A stretch of 5,796 bases of DNA from Halobacteroidaceae bacterium (GTDB lineage Bacteria > Bacillota > Halanaerobiia > B1SED10-174), in assembly GCA_003550445.1 (NCBI GenBank), contig PUKG01000227.1:1-5796 (forward strand), in the 5' to 3' direction. A program made the translations under genes and the position numbers. Shown one piece after another: positions 1 to 5,556 of the stretch. A model generated the notes under the pieces. That model worked only from the letters and a program-made list of their open reading frames with translations. It had not been told where the DNA came from and did not search any database. The number at the start of each line of letters is the position of its first letter. The first letter of the stretch is position 1.

Positions 1-48
1 AAGCATTTCTTCAACTATTTTTTGGGGATCATTCATTACCTTTTTCAT
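1..48 (-). CDS. dhaK: N-terminal fragment, probably dihydroxyacetone kinase subunit DhaK (DAK1 family), cut by window edge
   Basis: Only the first 16 codons are present: ATG at 48-46, reading MKKVMNDPQKIVEEML and running off the left edge. A good ribosome binding site (GGGAGGT) lies 5-6 nt upstream of the ATG, which supports a real start. The peptide resembles the usual opening of DhaK / DAK1-domain kinases (MKK-x-x-N-D-P-x-x-(V/I)-V-x-E-M-L). In characterised members this subunit binds dihydroxyacetone covalently through a histidine for phosphorylation by DhaL or a fused DAK2 domain. That catalytic region lies outside the window, so substrate and phosphoryl donor cannot be judged. The gene starts 81 nt after the stop of the upstream hydrolase-family gene, with a hairpin between, so it may be read through from the liv operon or transcribed separately; I see no convincing promoter in the gap. 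The assignment rests on 16 residues. Confidence 0.5.
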   Translation of the reverse strand, partial: MKKVMNDPQKIVEEML

Positions 49-68
49 GGCAACCTCCCGCAATTCTT

Positions 69-120
69 ATAACCCCACTTTCAGGTTAAAAACCTGGAAA
101 GCGGGGTTATTTTTTTGTTT
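69..120 (+). terminator. Hairpin with plus-strand U-tract (intrinsic terminator facing right)
   Basis: The outer stem ATAACCCC (69-76) pairs with GGGGTTAT (103-110). The inner stem CTTTC / GAAAG continues to AGGTT (83-87) / AACCT (91-95), with loop AAA, one bulged G and one A-C mismatch. On the plus strand it is followed by a T-run interrupted by one G (110-123), a classic intrinsic terminator. In minus-strand RNA the mismatch becomes a G-U wobble, so the stem is slightly better, but what follows is AUAAGAAUUG with no U-tract. Both neighbouring genes are on the minus strand, so the orientation is unexpected. It may stop antisense transcription entering from the left, or act on the minus transcript as a 3'-end or processing hairpin. 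Confidence 0.65.
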
Positions 121-129
121 TTTATTATC

Positions 130-618
130 TTAATCTTTCTTTGTTATTACCAGGCGACATCTATCAGCACCGCCTGCAATGGTTTTCTGCAGGTCCATGT
201 CAAATTTCGGGAAAACATCGATTATTCCCCGATCTCCTTCCATAGCCAGGTCACATAATTGGTCGATATCCTCTTCATTATCTGTTTGCTTCAACCAGGC
301 TTCGACCAGGGGGCAATAATTGAATTCAATAACCAGTTCATTTTCATTTACATTTACATCCATTTCAAAGATCTTTTTTACATTGTCTGTAGCAAAAGCC
401 TCCGCAAATTCTTGGAGATCTTCAGTTTTGGGAAGTTTAACATCTCCGTGAAAGCAACCACAACGGTGAATGGCTTTACGGGCAAAATCTTCCCAGTCCA
501 GGCCCTTCTTCCGGGCTTCATCAAGAACCAGATAAAACCAGGTTGCCCTGTGCTCAAAAGCTGCCCTTAGATCGTTAATGTGTGGATCCTCATAAGATTT
601 TTCGTTCTTAATCGCCAT
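130..618 (-). CDS. L-2-amino-thiazoline-4-carboxylic acid (ATC) hydrolase family protein
   Basis: A 162-residue soluble protein with no signal peptide or membrane segment. It starts at ATG 618-616, with AAGGAGG 9 nt upstream. It fits the ATC_hydrolase family (PF14196): an N-terminal helical part with HRATWFYLVLDEA (23-35) and a G-L-x-W-x-x-F-A-R-K-A-I helix (39-50), then C53-G-C55-F-H-G. The C-terminal half has the hallmark FNYCPLVEAW (99-108), LCDLAMEGDRG (121-131) and D-V-F-P-x-F (134-139). Cysteines are at 53, 55, 102, 122 and 154. The family name comes from the Pseudomonas enzyme that opens the thiazoline ring of L-ATC to N-carbamoyl-L-cysteine on the way to cysteine. Most anaerobe members are uncharacterised, so the reaction here is unknown. 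It starts 29 nt after livF with no terminator between, implying co-transcription with the transporter and perhaps action on its cargo. Family assignment is good; substrate is not established. Confidence 0.75.
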   Translation of the reverse strand: MAIKNEKSYEDPHINDLRAAFEHRATWFYLVLDEARKKGLDWEDFARKAIHRCGCFHGDVKLPKTEDLQEFAEAFATDNVKKIFEMDVNVNENELVIEFNYCPLVEAWLKQTDNEEDIDQLCDLAMEGDRGIIDVFPKFDMDLQKTIAGGADRCRLVITKKD

Positions 619-647
619 AAAATATAGCCTCCTTTTTTATAAAAAAA

Positions 648-1361
648 TTATGCAATTCCTAAATAAGCTTTTGCAAGTTTTGGGTCCTGGGTTATGTTTT
701 CAGCAGTATCACTAAAAACTATTTTCCCCGTTTCCATTACATATCCCCTATCTGCTATCTTCAAAGCTTTGCGGGCATTCTGTTCAACCAGAAGGAGTGT
801 TTTTCCCATATCCCTTATTTTCTCAATATGCTTAAAAATCTGTTCCACCAGTATCGGAGCAAGCCCCAATGACGGTTCATCGAAGAAAATAAGCGTTGGT
901 TCCAGCATAAGGCCACGCCCTATTGCAAGCATTTGTTGTTCTCCGCCACTCAATGTTCCTCCCATTTGCTTTCTTCTTTCTTTTAAAACGGGGAAAAGAA
1001 AATAAACTTCCTCCAGATTCTTTTTATAATTGCTTTTTTCGGGATTCTTGTTAGCATAACTACCCATAAAAAGGTTTTCTTCGACGGTAAGAAAGGGGAA
1101 AATGTGCCTGCCCTCGGGAACGTGACAGATTCCCTTTTTTACAATCTCACTGGGTTTTAACCTGGTAATGTCTTCCCCTTTAAAAACTACCTTCCCCCCA
1201 CTTTTGCCTATGAGGTTAGAGATACTTCGGAGTGTACTTGTTTTTCCCGCTCCGTTTGACCCGATCAAGGTAACGATTTCTTTTTCTTTTACCTCAAAAG
1301 ATATCCCTTTAACAGCATTAATTTGCCCATAATTAACTCTTAAATCTTCTACTTGAAGCAA
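648..1361 (-). CDS. livF: Branched-chain/hydrophobic amino acid ABC transporter ATP-binding protein LivF
   Basis: A 237-residue ABC ATPase, one of two nucleotide-binding subunits on the cytoplasmic face of a HAAT-type importer. Walker A is GSNGAGKT (34-41); the Q-loop position carries the LivF-type VPEGR (81-85); the signature is LSGGEQ (137-142); Walker B and catalytic Glu are LIFFDE (157-162). The H-loop position is VEQN (192-195), with Gln194 replacing the usual switch histidine. That is normal for LivF and separates it from LivG, which keeps the His. The C-terminus (ADRGYVMETGKIVFSD, then AKAYLGIA) is also LivF-like. The start is TTG at 1361-1359, chosen because AAGGAGG lies 8 nt upstream, the LQVEDL opening fits the family, and no nearby in-frame ATG is suitable. 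It lies 18 nt after livG. The pore it energises is LivH/LivM; the ligand is not shown by this subunit. Confidence 0.95.
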   Translation of the reverse strand: MLQVEDLRVNYGQINAVKGISFEVKEKEIVTLIGSNGAGKTSTLRSISNLIGKSGGKVVFKGEDITRLKPSEIVKKGICHVPEGRHIFPFLTVEENLFMGSYANKNPEKSNYKKNLEEVYFLFPVLKERRKQMGGTLSGGEQQMLAIGRGLMLEPTLIFFDEPSLGLAPILVEQIFKHIEKIRDMGKTLLLVEQNARKALKIADRGYVMETGKIVFSDTAENITQDPKLAKAYLGIA

Positions 1362-1379
1362 GGCCTTTTCCTCCTTTCC

Positions 1380-2144
1380 TCACTCTTCACGACCCAGATA
1401 AGCTTCGATAACTTTTTCATCATGCCTGACCATTTCCGGAGGACCTTCGCTAATTTTCTGGCCGTGATTTAGAACCACAATATTATGGCATAAATTCATA
1501 ATTACACTCATATCGTGTTCGATAATAATTACAGTAAGACCTTCGGAATTCAGTTTTTCCAGTAATTTAACAACTTCAAGTGTTTCAGTATGGTTCATCC
1601 CCGCGGTGGGCTCATCAACGAGCAAAATATCAGGATTAACTGCAAGAGCCCGGGCTATTTCCAATTTGCGTTGATTCCCATAAGCCAGGTTAGAGGCAAA
1701 TTCATCCTTTAAATCTTTAAGTCCAACTCTTTCAATTAATTCCATACCAACTTCCTCACAAATCCGGTCATCATTTTTGTAGGTAGCTGTACGGAAAATT
1801 GCATCAATCATTCTTGTTTTGGTTTGAGTATGGAAACCGATTTTTACATTATCAAGGACAGACATATTTTTGAACAATTTAATGTTTTGAAAGGTTCTAG
1901 CAATTCCCAACCCGGTAACCTTTTCGGGCTTTAAATTAGTGATATTCCGATCTTTGAAATAAACCTTTCCTTTTGTCGAATTGTAGGTCCCGGTTAGAAC
2001 ATTGAAGAGGGTCGTTTTGCCAGCCCCATTTGGCCCAATAATGCCAAGAATAATTCCTTTTTCGACCTCAATATTCACTTCCTGAACGGCTTTTAATCCA
2101 CCAAAATACTTGCAAATGTTTTCAGTTCTTAGAATAGCTTCCAC
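1380..2144 (-). CDS. livG: Branched-chain/hydrophobic amino acid ABC transporter ATP-binding protein LivG
   Basis: A 254-residue ABC ATPase partnering LivF. Walker A is GPNGAGKTT (37-45); the Q-loop is FQN with Gln86; the signature is LAYGNQ (153-158), a LivG-type variant of LSGGQ; Walker B is ILLVDE (173-178) with catalytic Glu178; the D-loop region is AGMN (181-184); the H-loop is IEHD with His210. The C-terminal extension (GQKISEGPPEMV, then VIEAYLG) matches the short domain specific to branched-chain amino-acid transporter ATPases. The start is GTG at 2144-2142, with AGGAGG 6 nt upstream. That SD lies immediately after the livM TGA stop, so translation is probably coupled. The livM-livG gap is 13 nt. 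A segment of about 20 residues after position 104 fits the usual LivG insert. Nothing is missing from the catalytic core. Confidence 0.95.
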   Translation of the reverse strand: MEAILRTENICKYFGGLKAVQEVNIEVEKGIILGIIGPNGAGKTTLFNVLTGTYNSTKGKVYFKDRNITNLKPEKVTGLGIARTFQNIKLFKNMSVLDNVKIGFHTQTKTRMIDAIFRTATYKNDDRICEEVGMELIERVGLKDLKDEFASNLAYGNQRKLEIARALAVNPDILLVDEPTAGMNHTETLEVVKLLEKLNSEGLTVIIIEHDMSVIMNLCHNIVVLNHGQKISEGPPEMVRHDEKVIEAYLGREE

Positions 2145-2157
2145 GGGTACCCTCCTC

Positions 2158-3183
2158 TCAACTGCCCTTACCAGACGTTTCTGTTACCGGTTCTGCAGTA
2201 CCAGCTTCATACTCACTTTCAACTGCAATCCTCCGACCTTCTGCTCTTGCTCCCGCTATTCCCTGAGGTCTATAGTGGACCATAACTAGTATTGCTATCC
2301 CAAAGATAACCAGCCGATAACGAGCAATTTCTCTGACAAGTTCAGGAAGGATTGTAAGGATAATAGCGCCTACTATGGGGCCTACCAGGGTCCCCTTACC
2401 CCCTACTAAAACCATTGCTAAAATTGCAAAGCTTTCATCAAGGATAAAACTGTCGGCGCTTACATAACCGGCAAAATAGGCAAAAAAACCACCGGCTATA
2501 CCCGCCCAAAAAGTTCCATACATGAGGTTTATCATCTTATATTTAAATGTTTCAACACCCATGGCTTTTGCCGCGTCTTCATCCTCCCTAATAGCAACCC
2601 AGGCCCTTCCAATTCTGGAATTGATTAACCGGTGTGAAATAAAAAGCATTATGACCAGCAAAAATAAACCCAGGTAGTAAAAATGGTTATTAGTTGAAAC
2701 CTGAAAGTTTACTATTTCTGGGAGGGGAATTCCCGGGATACCAAAAGTACCTCTGGTCAATGTCCTCCAGTTAAGTATTGTTAGGCGAACCACCTCAGAA
2801 AACCCAAGAGTGGTAAAGGCAAAGAAAATTCCTCTTAATCTAAGGGTTGGGAAGCCAAGAAAAACACTCATTGAGGCAGCCAAAATCCCACATATGGGTA
2901 AAATCAAAAGAAAGCTATAACCCGCTCTTGTTGCAATAATTGCAGCTGTATAAGCACCGATAGCATAAAAACCCGCCTGCCCAATATTATACTGGCCAGT
3001 GTAACCTACAATCATATTCAGGCTACTGGCCAAAAGCATATATATGAGTATCCGGATAGAAACATGGAGAACATACTGGTTATCAGTAAGTTGAGGAAAG
3101 ATCAGAACAAAAATCCCGATGGGTATCAAATAATAAACAGATTTCTGCTTAATTTTTTCGATTAAGGAAAACAATTGATCCAT
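2158..3183 (-). CDS. livM: Branched-chain/hydrophobic amino acid ABC transporter permease LivM
   Basis: A 341-residue inner-membrane permease of the BPD_transp_2 family (residues below are counted from the ATG). About eight to ten hydrophobic segments are visible, including roughly 16-33, 40-59, 90-109, 168-185, 216-237 and 248-269. Family motifs are G-Y-T-G-Q-Y-N-I-G-Q-A-G-F (60-72) after the second segment, the cytoplasmic coupling loop RAWVAIREDEDAAKAMGV (193-210) that contacts the ATPases, LVGGKGTLVGPIVGA (259-273), and the closing YRPQGI. After that comes a hydrophilic tail of about 32 residues, rich in Glu, Ala and Thr and predicted cytoplasmic. Start: ATG at 3183-3181 is immediately preceded by an in-frame TTG at 3186. 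The SD AGGGGTGA (3200-3193) sits 9 nt from the ATG and 6 nt from the TTG, so either could be used. It lies 15 nt after livH; its stop abuts the livG SD. Confidence 0.94.
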   Translation of the reverse strand: MDQLFSLIEKIKQKSVYYLIPIGIFVLIFPQLTDNQYVLHVSIRILIYMLLASSLNMIVGYTGQYNIGQAGFYAIGAYTAAIIATRAGYSFLLILPICGILAASMSVFLGFPTLRLRGIFFAFTTLGFSEVVRLTILNWRTLTRGTFGIPGIPLPEIVNFQVSTNNHFYYLGLFLLVIMLFISHRLINSRIGRAWVAIREDEDAAKAMGVETFKYKMINLMYGTFWAGIAGGFFAYFAGYVSADSFILDESFAILAMVLVGGKGTLVGPIVGAIILTILPELVREIARYRLVIFGIAILVMVHYRPQGIAGARAEGRRIAVESEYEAGTAEPVTETSGKGS

Positions 3184-3198
3184 CAATGGTTTTCACCC

Positions 3199-4068
3199 CT
3201 AGCTTTCTAGCTTTCGGCCAAAAAGGCCAGAAGGTCTAATTACCAAAACAGTAATCAGGATAATAAAAGCGATTATGTCCCGATAACCTGCAGAATAAAC
3301 AGCAACTGTAAGGTTCTCCATTACCCCCAGAATTAAACCACCAATTACCGCGCCGGGGATACTGGTAATTCCTCCTAAAACTGTAGCAGTAAAAGCTTTC
3401 AAACCAATGTTAGGGCCCATAATAGGGTTAATAGCATTGTAAAAAACACCAAGTAAAACTCCGCCAAAAACCCCCAGGACACAACCAAGAGAGTGCCCAA
3501 ATTTAATAACTTTATCTACATCTACACCTACTAAAAATGCCGCATCCTTGTCCATAGAAAGAGCCCGAAGTGCGGTTCCAATTCTTGTCCGATACAAAAG
3601 AAGCTGCAGGCCCACTATGAAGAAAATACAGGCCAGTATTATTAAAATCTGAATAAAAGGAATTCTAAAAGTTCCAATATTAAGGAAAACATGTCCAAGA
3701 ATATCCGGCATATTTCTCTGCTGAGTCCCAAAAACTATCTGGGTTGAGCTTTTTAGAAAGATTGCAAAACCGATCGTTGTGATAAGCATAATCAAACGGG
3801 GGGCATTACGGAATTTTTCATAACAAACCTTATCAACAATAATTCCCACACCCCATGTTACAACAAGTCCCAAGGCAAGAGCCAGACCAAAGTTTAACCC
3901 CATAACAGCATATAGGTAATACCCAACAAAAACCCCAAAAACAACAACCTCACCGTAAACAAAAGTAACAAGTCCCAGGGTTCCAAAGATTAAGGAATAA
4001 CCTATAGCCATTAAAGCATAAATTGAACCCTGGGTAATTCCATTGAAGAGCTGTTCGATATAAAACAA
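3199..4068 (-). CDS. livH: Branched-chain/hydrophobic amino acid ABC transporter permease LivH
   Basis: A 289-residue inner-membrane permease that pairs with LivM. The N-terminus (QLFNGITQGSIYALMAIGYS, 6-25) is the standard LivH opening. The first conserved loop reads LVTFVYGEVVVFG (33-45), where the commoner family form is N-F-A-H-G-E; T and Y replace N and H. The cytoplasmic coupling loop is ALRALSMDKDAAFLVGV (167-182), followed by GLKAFTATVLGGITSIPGA (222-240), GLILGVMENL (244-253) and the closing RPSGLFG (278-284). The start is TTG at 4068-4066. AGGGGG (4082-4077) lies 8 nt upstream, the family N-terminus begins right there, and the next in-frame Met (Met20) falls inside the first membrane helix. 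A terminator separates it from livK, so it is probably expressed at a lower level than the binding protein. Confidence 0.94.
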   Translation of the reverse strand: MFYIEQLFNGITQGSIYALMAIGYSLIFGTLGLVTFVYGEVVVFGVFVGYYLYAVMGLNFGLALALGLVVTWGVGIIVDKVCYEKFRNAPRLIMLITTIGFAIFLKSSTQIVFGTQQRNMPDILGHVFLNIGTFRIPFIQILIILACIFFIVGLQLLLYRTRIGTALRALSMDKDAAFLVGVDVDKVIKFGHSLGCVLGVFGGVLLGVFYNAINPIMGPNIGLKAFTATVLGGITSIPGAVIGGLILGVMENLTVAVYSAGYRDIIAFIILITVLVIRPSGLFGRKLES

Positions 4069-4200
4069 CGCCTTCGCCCCCTATCTATCGTTTTCACCGA
4101 TTTCTTTTGCAATATTTAAAGATTTTTTCTTGAGGCCAATGACGCAAGGTCTTAAAAATAAATAGTTTATCGAATAAATGATCAAAGCTAAATTTTTTGT

Positions 4201-4242
4201 TTAAATAAAAGGCGGGGCCGTTGCGGAAAAAACAACCCCGCC
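4201..4242 (-). terminator. GC-rich intrinsic terminator/attenuator between livK and livH
   Basis: In minus-strand RNA the arms GGCGGGG (4242-4236) and CCCCGCC (4217-4211) form a 7-bp, almost all-GC stem, and TTG/CAA pairing can extend it. It is followed by TTTTATTT (4208-4201). It begins 7 nt after the livK stop codon (TAA, 4252-4250). No new promoter of quality is visible before livH, so the hairpin probably acts as a partial terminator: most messages end after livK and some continue into livHMGF. That would fit the excess of binding protein over membrane complex needed by such systems. The opposite strand lacks a U-tract after the stem. Confidence 0.8.
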
Positions 4243-4249
4243 AAAAAAA

Positions 4250-5374
4250 TTATCTCATATAATCAGCCTTAATTGCCCATTCTCCGTTTTCAACAACCAT
4301 AACCATATATCTTCTAACAACATCTCCATCTTCAGTAAAGGTAATATTTCCTGTAATGCCTTCAAAATCAACTGTTTCAGCAAGGGCATCACGAATTGCA
4401 GAACGGTCAAAACCAGCCCTTTCAATTGCATCGGCCAGAATCATCATTGAGTCAAAAGCACAGGCAGCATGGAGGTTGGGAAATCTCCCGGCACGGGCTC
4501 TAAATTCTTCGATGAATGCCTGAACTTCAGGGTTGGGATCATCAAGATCAAAGAAGGTATTGGTTACAAAACCTTCAACGGCATCTTCTCCAAGGGTAAT
4601 AAATTGTTCTGAGAAGAGAGAACTGGGCCCGAGGAACTTAACGTCCCAACCCATTCTCCTGGCCTGGCGTGCAATCAGGCTACCTTCGTTATACATGGCC
4701 ACAACGTATAGACCTTCCGGGTTATCCCGCCGGAGGTTTGTGAGAATAGCTGTAAAGTCTCGCTCTCCTTCAAAGAAAGGTTGAATTCCTTTAACTTCTA
4801 GTCCCATATCTTTTGCTGCTTCAACAAAGTGATGCTGGGTAGCGTCTCCCCAGTCATTATTAATATAAATTACTGCAACAGATTCTATCCCCATATATTC
4901 CTGAGCAAGGAACTCAACATTAAAAGGCCCTTCAGAAGCCTGGGTCCCAACGACACCAAACATATATCTTCCTGAAGGGGCAAAATCTGGATGAGATGCG
5001 GTTGGAGAAAGCTGAACCATCCCACCTCTTTCAAAAATTGGGGCAGCAGCAAGACAGCAGGTACTTGTAAAATCACCAATCTGAGCAACAATATCTCTGT
5101 TCTGGACAAATTCGGTAGCTATGGATGCAGATTCACTGGGAACTCCCTGGCTATCACGGACAACAATTTCTATCATCCGCCCTCTAATTCCGCCAGCCTC
5201 ATTTAACATATCGGCTGCGATTTGGACTGCGTATTGGAAGTTTTCTCCGAATTCAGCATAGTTTCCAGTAATAGGTGCAGTAAGCCCAATTTTTACAACA
5301 TCTTGGCTGATGCTTGCGCCAGAAAAAGTTAGAACTAACAGACAAATAATTGACAAAATAAAAGCCTTTTTCAT
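4250..5374 (-). CDS. livK: Branched-chain/hydrophobic amino acid ABC transporter substrate-binding protein LivK
   Basis: A 374-residue secreted type-I periplasmic binding protein (Peripla_BP_6-like). Residues 1-23 form a signal peptide (MKK, hydrophobic core to about 16, then SGASIS) with no L-x-x-C lipobox, so signal peptidase I cleavage near 21-25 is expected. Domain marks are VKIGLTAPITGNYAEFG (27-43), LNEAGGIRG (57-65), IGDFTSTCCLAAAPIFE (99-115), QLSPTASHPD (121-130), INNDWG (171-176), RDFTAIL (205-211) and RQARRMGWDVKFLGP (236-250). By eye against E. coli LivJ, Ser104 matches the carboxylate-contacting Ser79 and Ser127 matches Thr102, but Ser251 stands where Glu226 contacts the amino group. 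The start is ATG at 5374: an upstream in-frame GTG (5383) overlaps the SD AGGGAG (5388-5383), which sits 8 nt from the ATG. The ligand is inferred only by family. Confidence 0.93.
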   Translation of the reverse strand: MKKAFILSIICLLVLTFSGASISQDVVKIGLTAPITGNYAEFGENFQYAVQIAADMLNEAGGIRGRMIEIVVRDSQGVPSESASIATEFVQNRDIVAQIGDFTSTCCLAAAPIFERGGMVQLSPTASHPDFAPSGRYMFGVVGTQASEGPFNVEFLAQEYMGIESVAVIYINNDWGDATQHHFVEAAKDMGLEVKGIQPFFEGERDFTAILTNLRRDNPEGLYVVAMYNEGSLIARQARRMGWDVKFLGPSSLFSEQFITLGEDAVEGFVTNTFFDLDDPNPEVQAFIEEFRARAGRFPNLHAACAFDSMMILADAIERAGFDRSAIRDALAETVDFEGITGNITFTEDGDVVRRYMVMVVENGEWAIKADYMR

Positions 5375-5382
5375 CTTTTTCA

Positions 5383-5388
5383 CTCCCT
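5383..5388 (-). promoter_or_regulatory. livK ribosome binding site that fixes the ATG start
   Basis: AGGGAG on the minus strand ends exactly at the first base of an in-frame GTG (5383-5381), so that GTG cannot be its start. It is 8 nt from ATG 5374-5372, which also gives a conventional signal peptide beginning MKKAFILS. Confidence 0.75.
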
Positions 5389-5462
5389 ATTAATTGCTTT
5401 GGTAAAAAGATTTTACTAGGCAGGTTTTGTCGGAAAAAATGGGCTGGAAATTTTTTTTACAA

Positions 5463-5474
5463 CACCTCCTCCTT
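5463..5474 (-). promoter_or_regulatory. Orphan strong Shine-Dalgarno in the livK leader (STAB-SD-like)
   Basis: AAGGAGGAGGTG on the minus strand is close to a perfect anti-SD complement and is the strongest SD in the window. It lies about 25 nt downstream of the predicted transcription start and 88 nt upstream of the livK ATG. No useful ORF follows: the only suitably placed starts are GTG-TTG-TAA or TTG-TAA. In Bacillus (cry3A), SD-like sequences near an mRNA 5' end bind ribosomes and protect the message from 5' degradation; the same role is inferred here. A start-stop regulatory element is the alternative. Confidence 0.5.
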
Positions 5475-5479
5475 TTTTG

Positions 5480-5492
5480 AATTTTCAAAATT
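5480..5492. repeat. Dyad AATTTT-C-AAAATT at the start of the livK transcript
   Basis: A perfect 6+6 bp dyad around one base, lying at about +7 to +19 relative to the predicted start. It overlaps one copy of a 14-bp direct repeat, TTTTTTGAATTTTC (5473-5486), whose second copy is at 5591-5604. It could be a repressor operator. In DNA this AT-rich, chance is a real alternative. Confidence 0.3.
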
Positions 5493-5505
5493 TTCTTTTA
5501 GATTT

Positions 5506-5535
5506 ATTATATATTTTATAATACTCAAATGTCAA
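5506..5535 (-). promoter_or_regulatory. Sigma-A-type promoter for the liv operon
   Basis: On the minus strand, TTGACA (5535-5530) is separated by 18 bp from TATAAT (5511-5506). Both hexamers are perfect matches to the housekeeping consensus, with a spacer one base over the optimum. The predicted start is near 5499, giving a leader of about 125 nt before the livK ATG. It is the only strong promoter visible in the window, and its position upstream of livK makes it the main promoter of the operon. Confidence 0.85.
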
Positions 5536-5556
5536 TAAAAAAATTTACTCTAATTC

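Noticed and set aside
259..1005. Plus-strand open frames at 259-570 and 694-1005.
   Set aside because: They lie antisense within the ATC-hydrolase gene and livF. The translations look like complements of conserved coding sequence, and I see no plausible ribosome binding sites.
4081..4185. Minus-strand open frame in the livK-livH gap (TTG at 4185, TAG at 4081 overlapping the livH SD), ending in K-S-L-N-I-A-K-E-I-G-E-N-D-R.
   Set aside because: No SD before the TTG and no ATG. The N-terminal part is AT-driven low complexity. A frame of about 34 codons is easily expected by chance here. The stop overlapping the livH SD is the only suggestive point.
4533..5206. Open frames at 4533-4784 (+), 4885-5109 (-) and 4991-5206 (+) inside livK.
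   Set aside because: All are overlapped by the well-supported livK frame. None resembles a protein family, and the minus-strand one is simply an alternative frame of livK.
5381..5383. GTG as the livK start, adding three residues.
   Set aside because: The SD AGGGAG overlaps this codon, whereas ATG at 5374 is spaced 8 nt from it.
5402..5416. Short hairpin GTAAAA/TTTTAC in the livK leader near the RBS.
   Set aside because: Six A-T-rich pairs with a 3-nt loop are too weak to claim as a regulatory structure.
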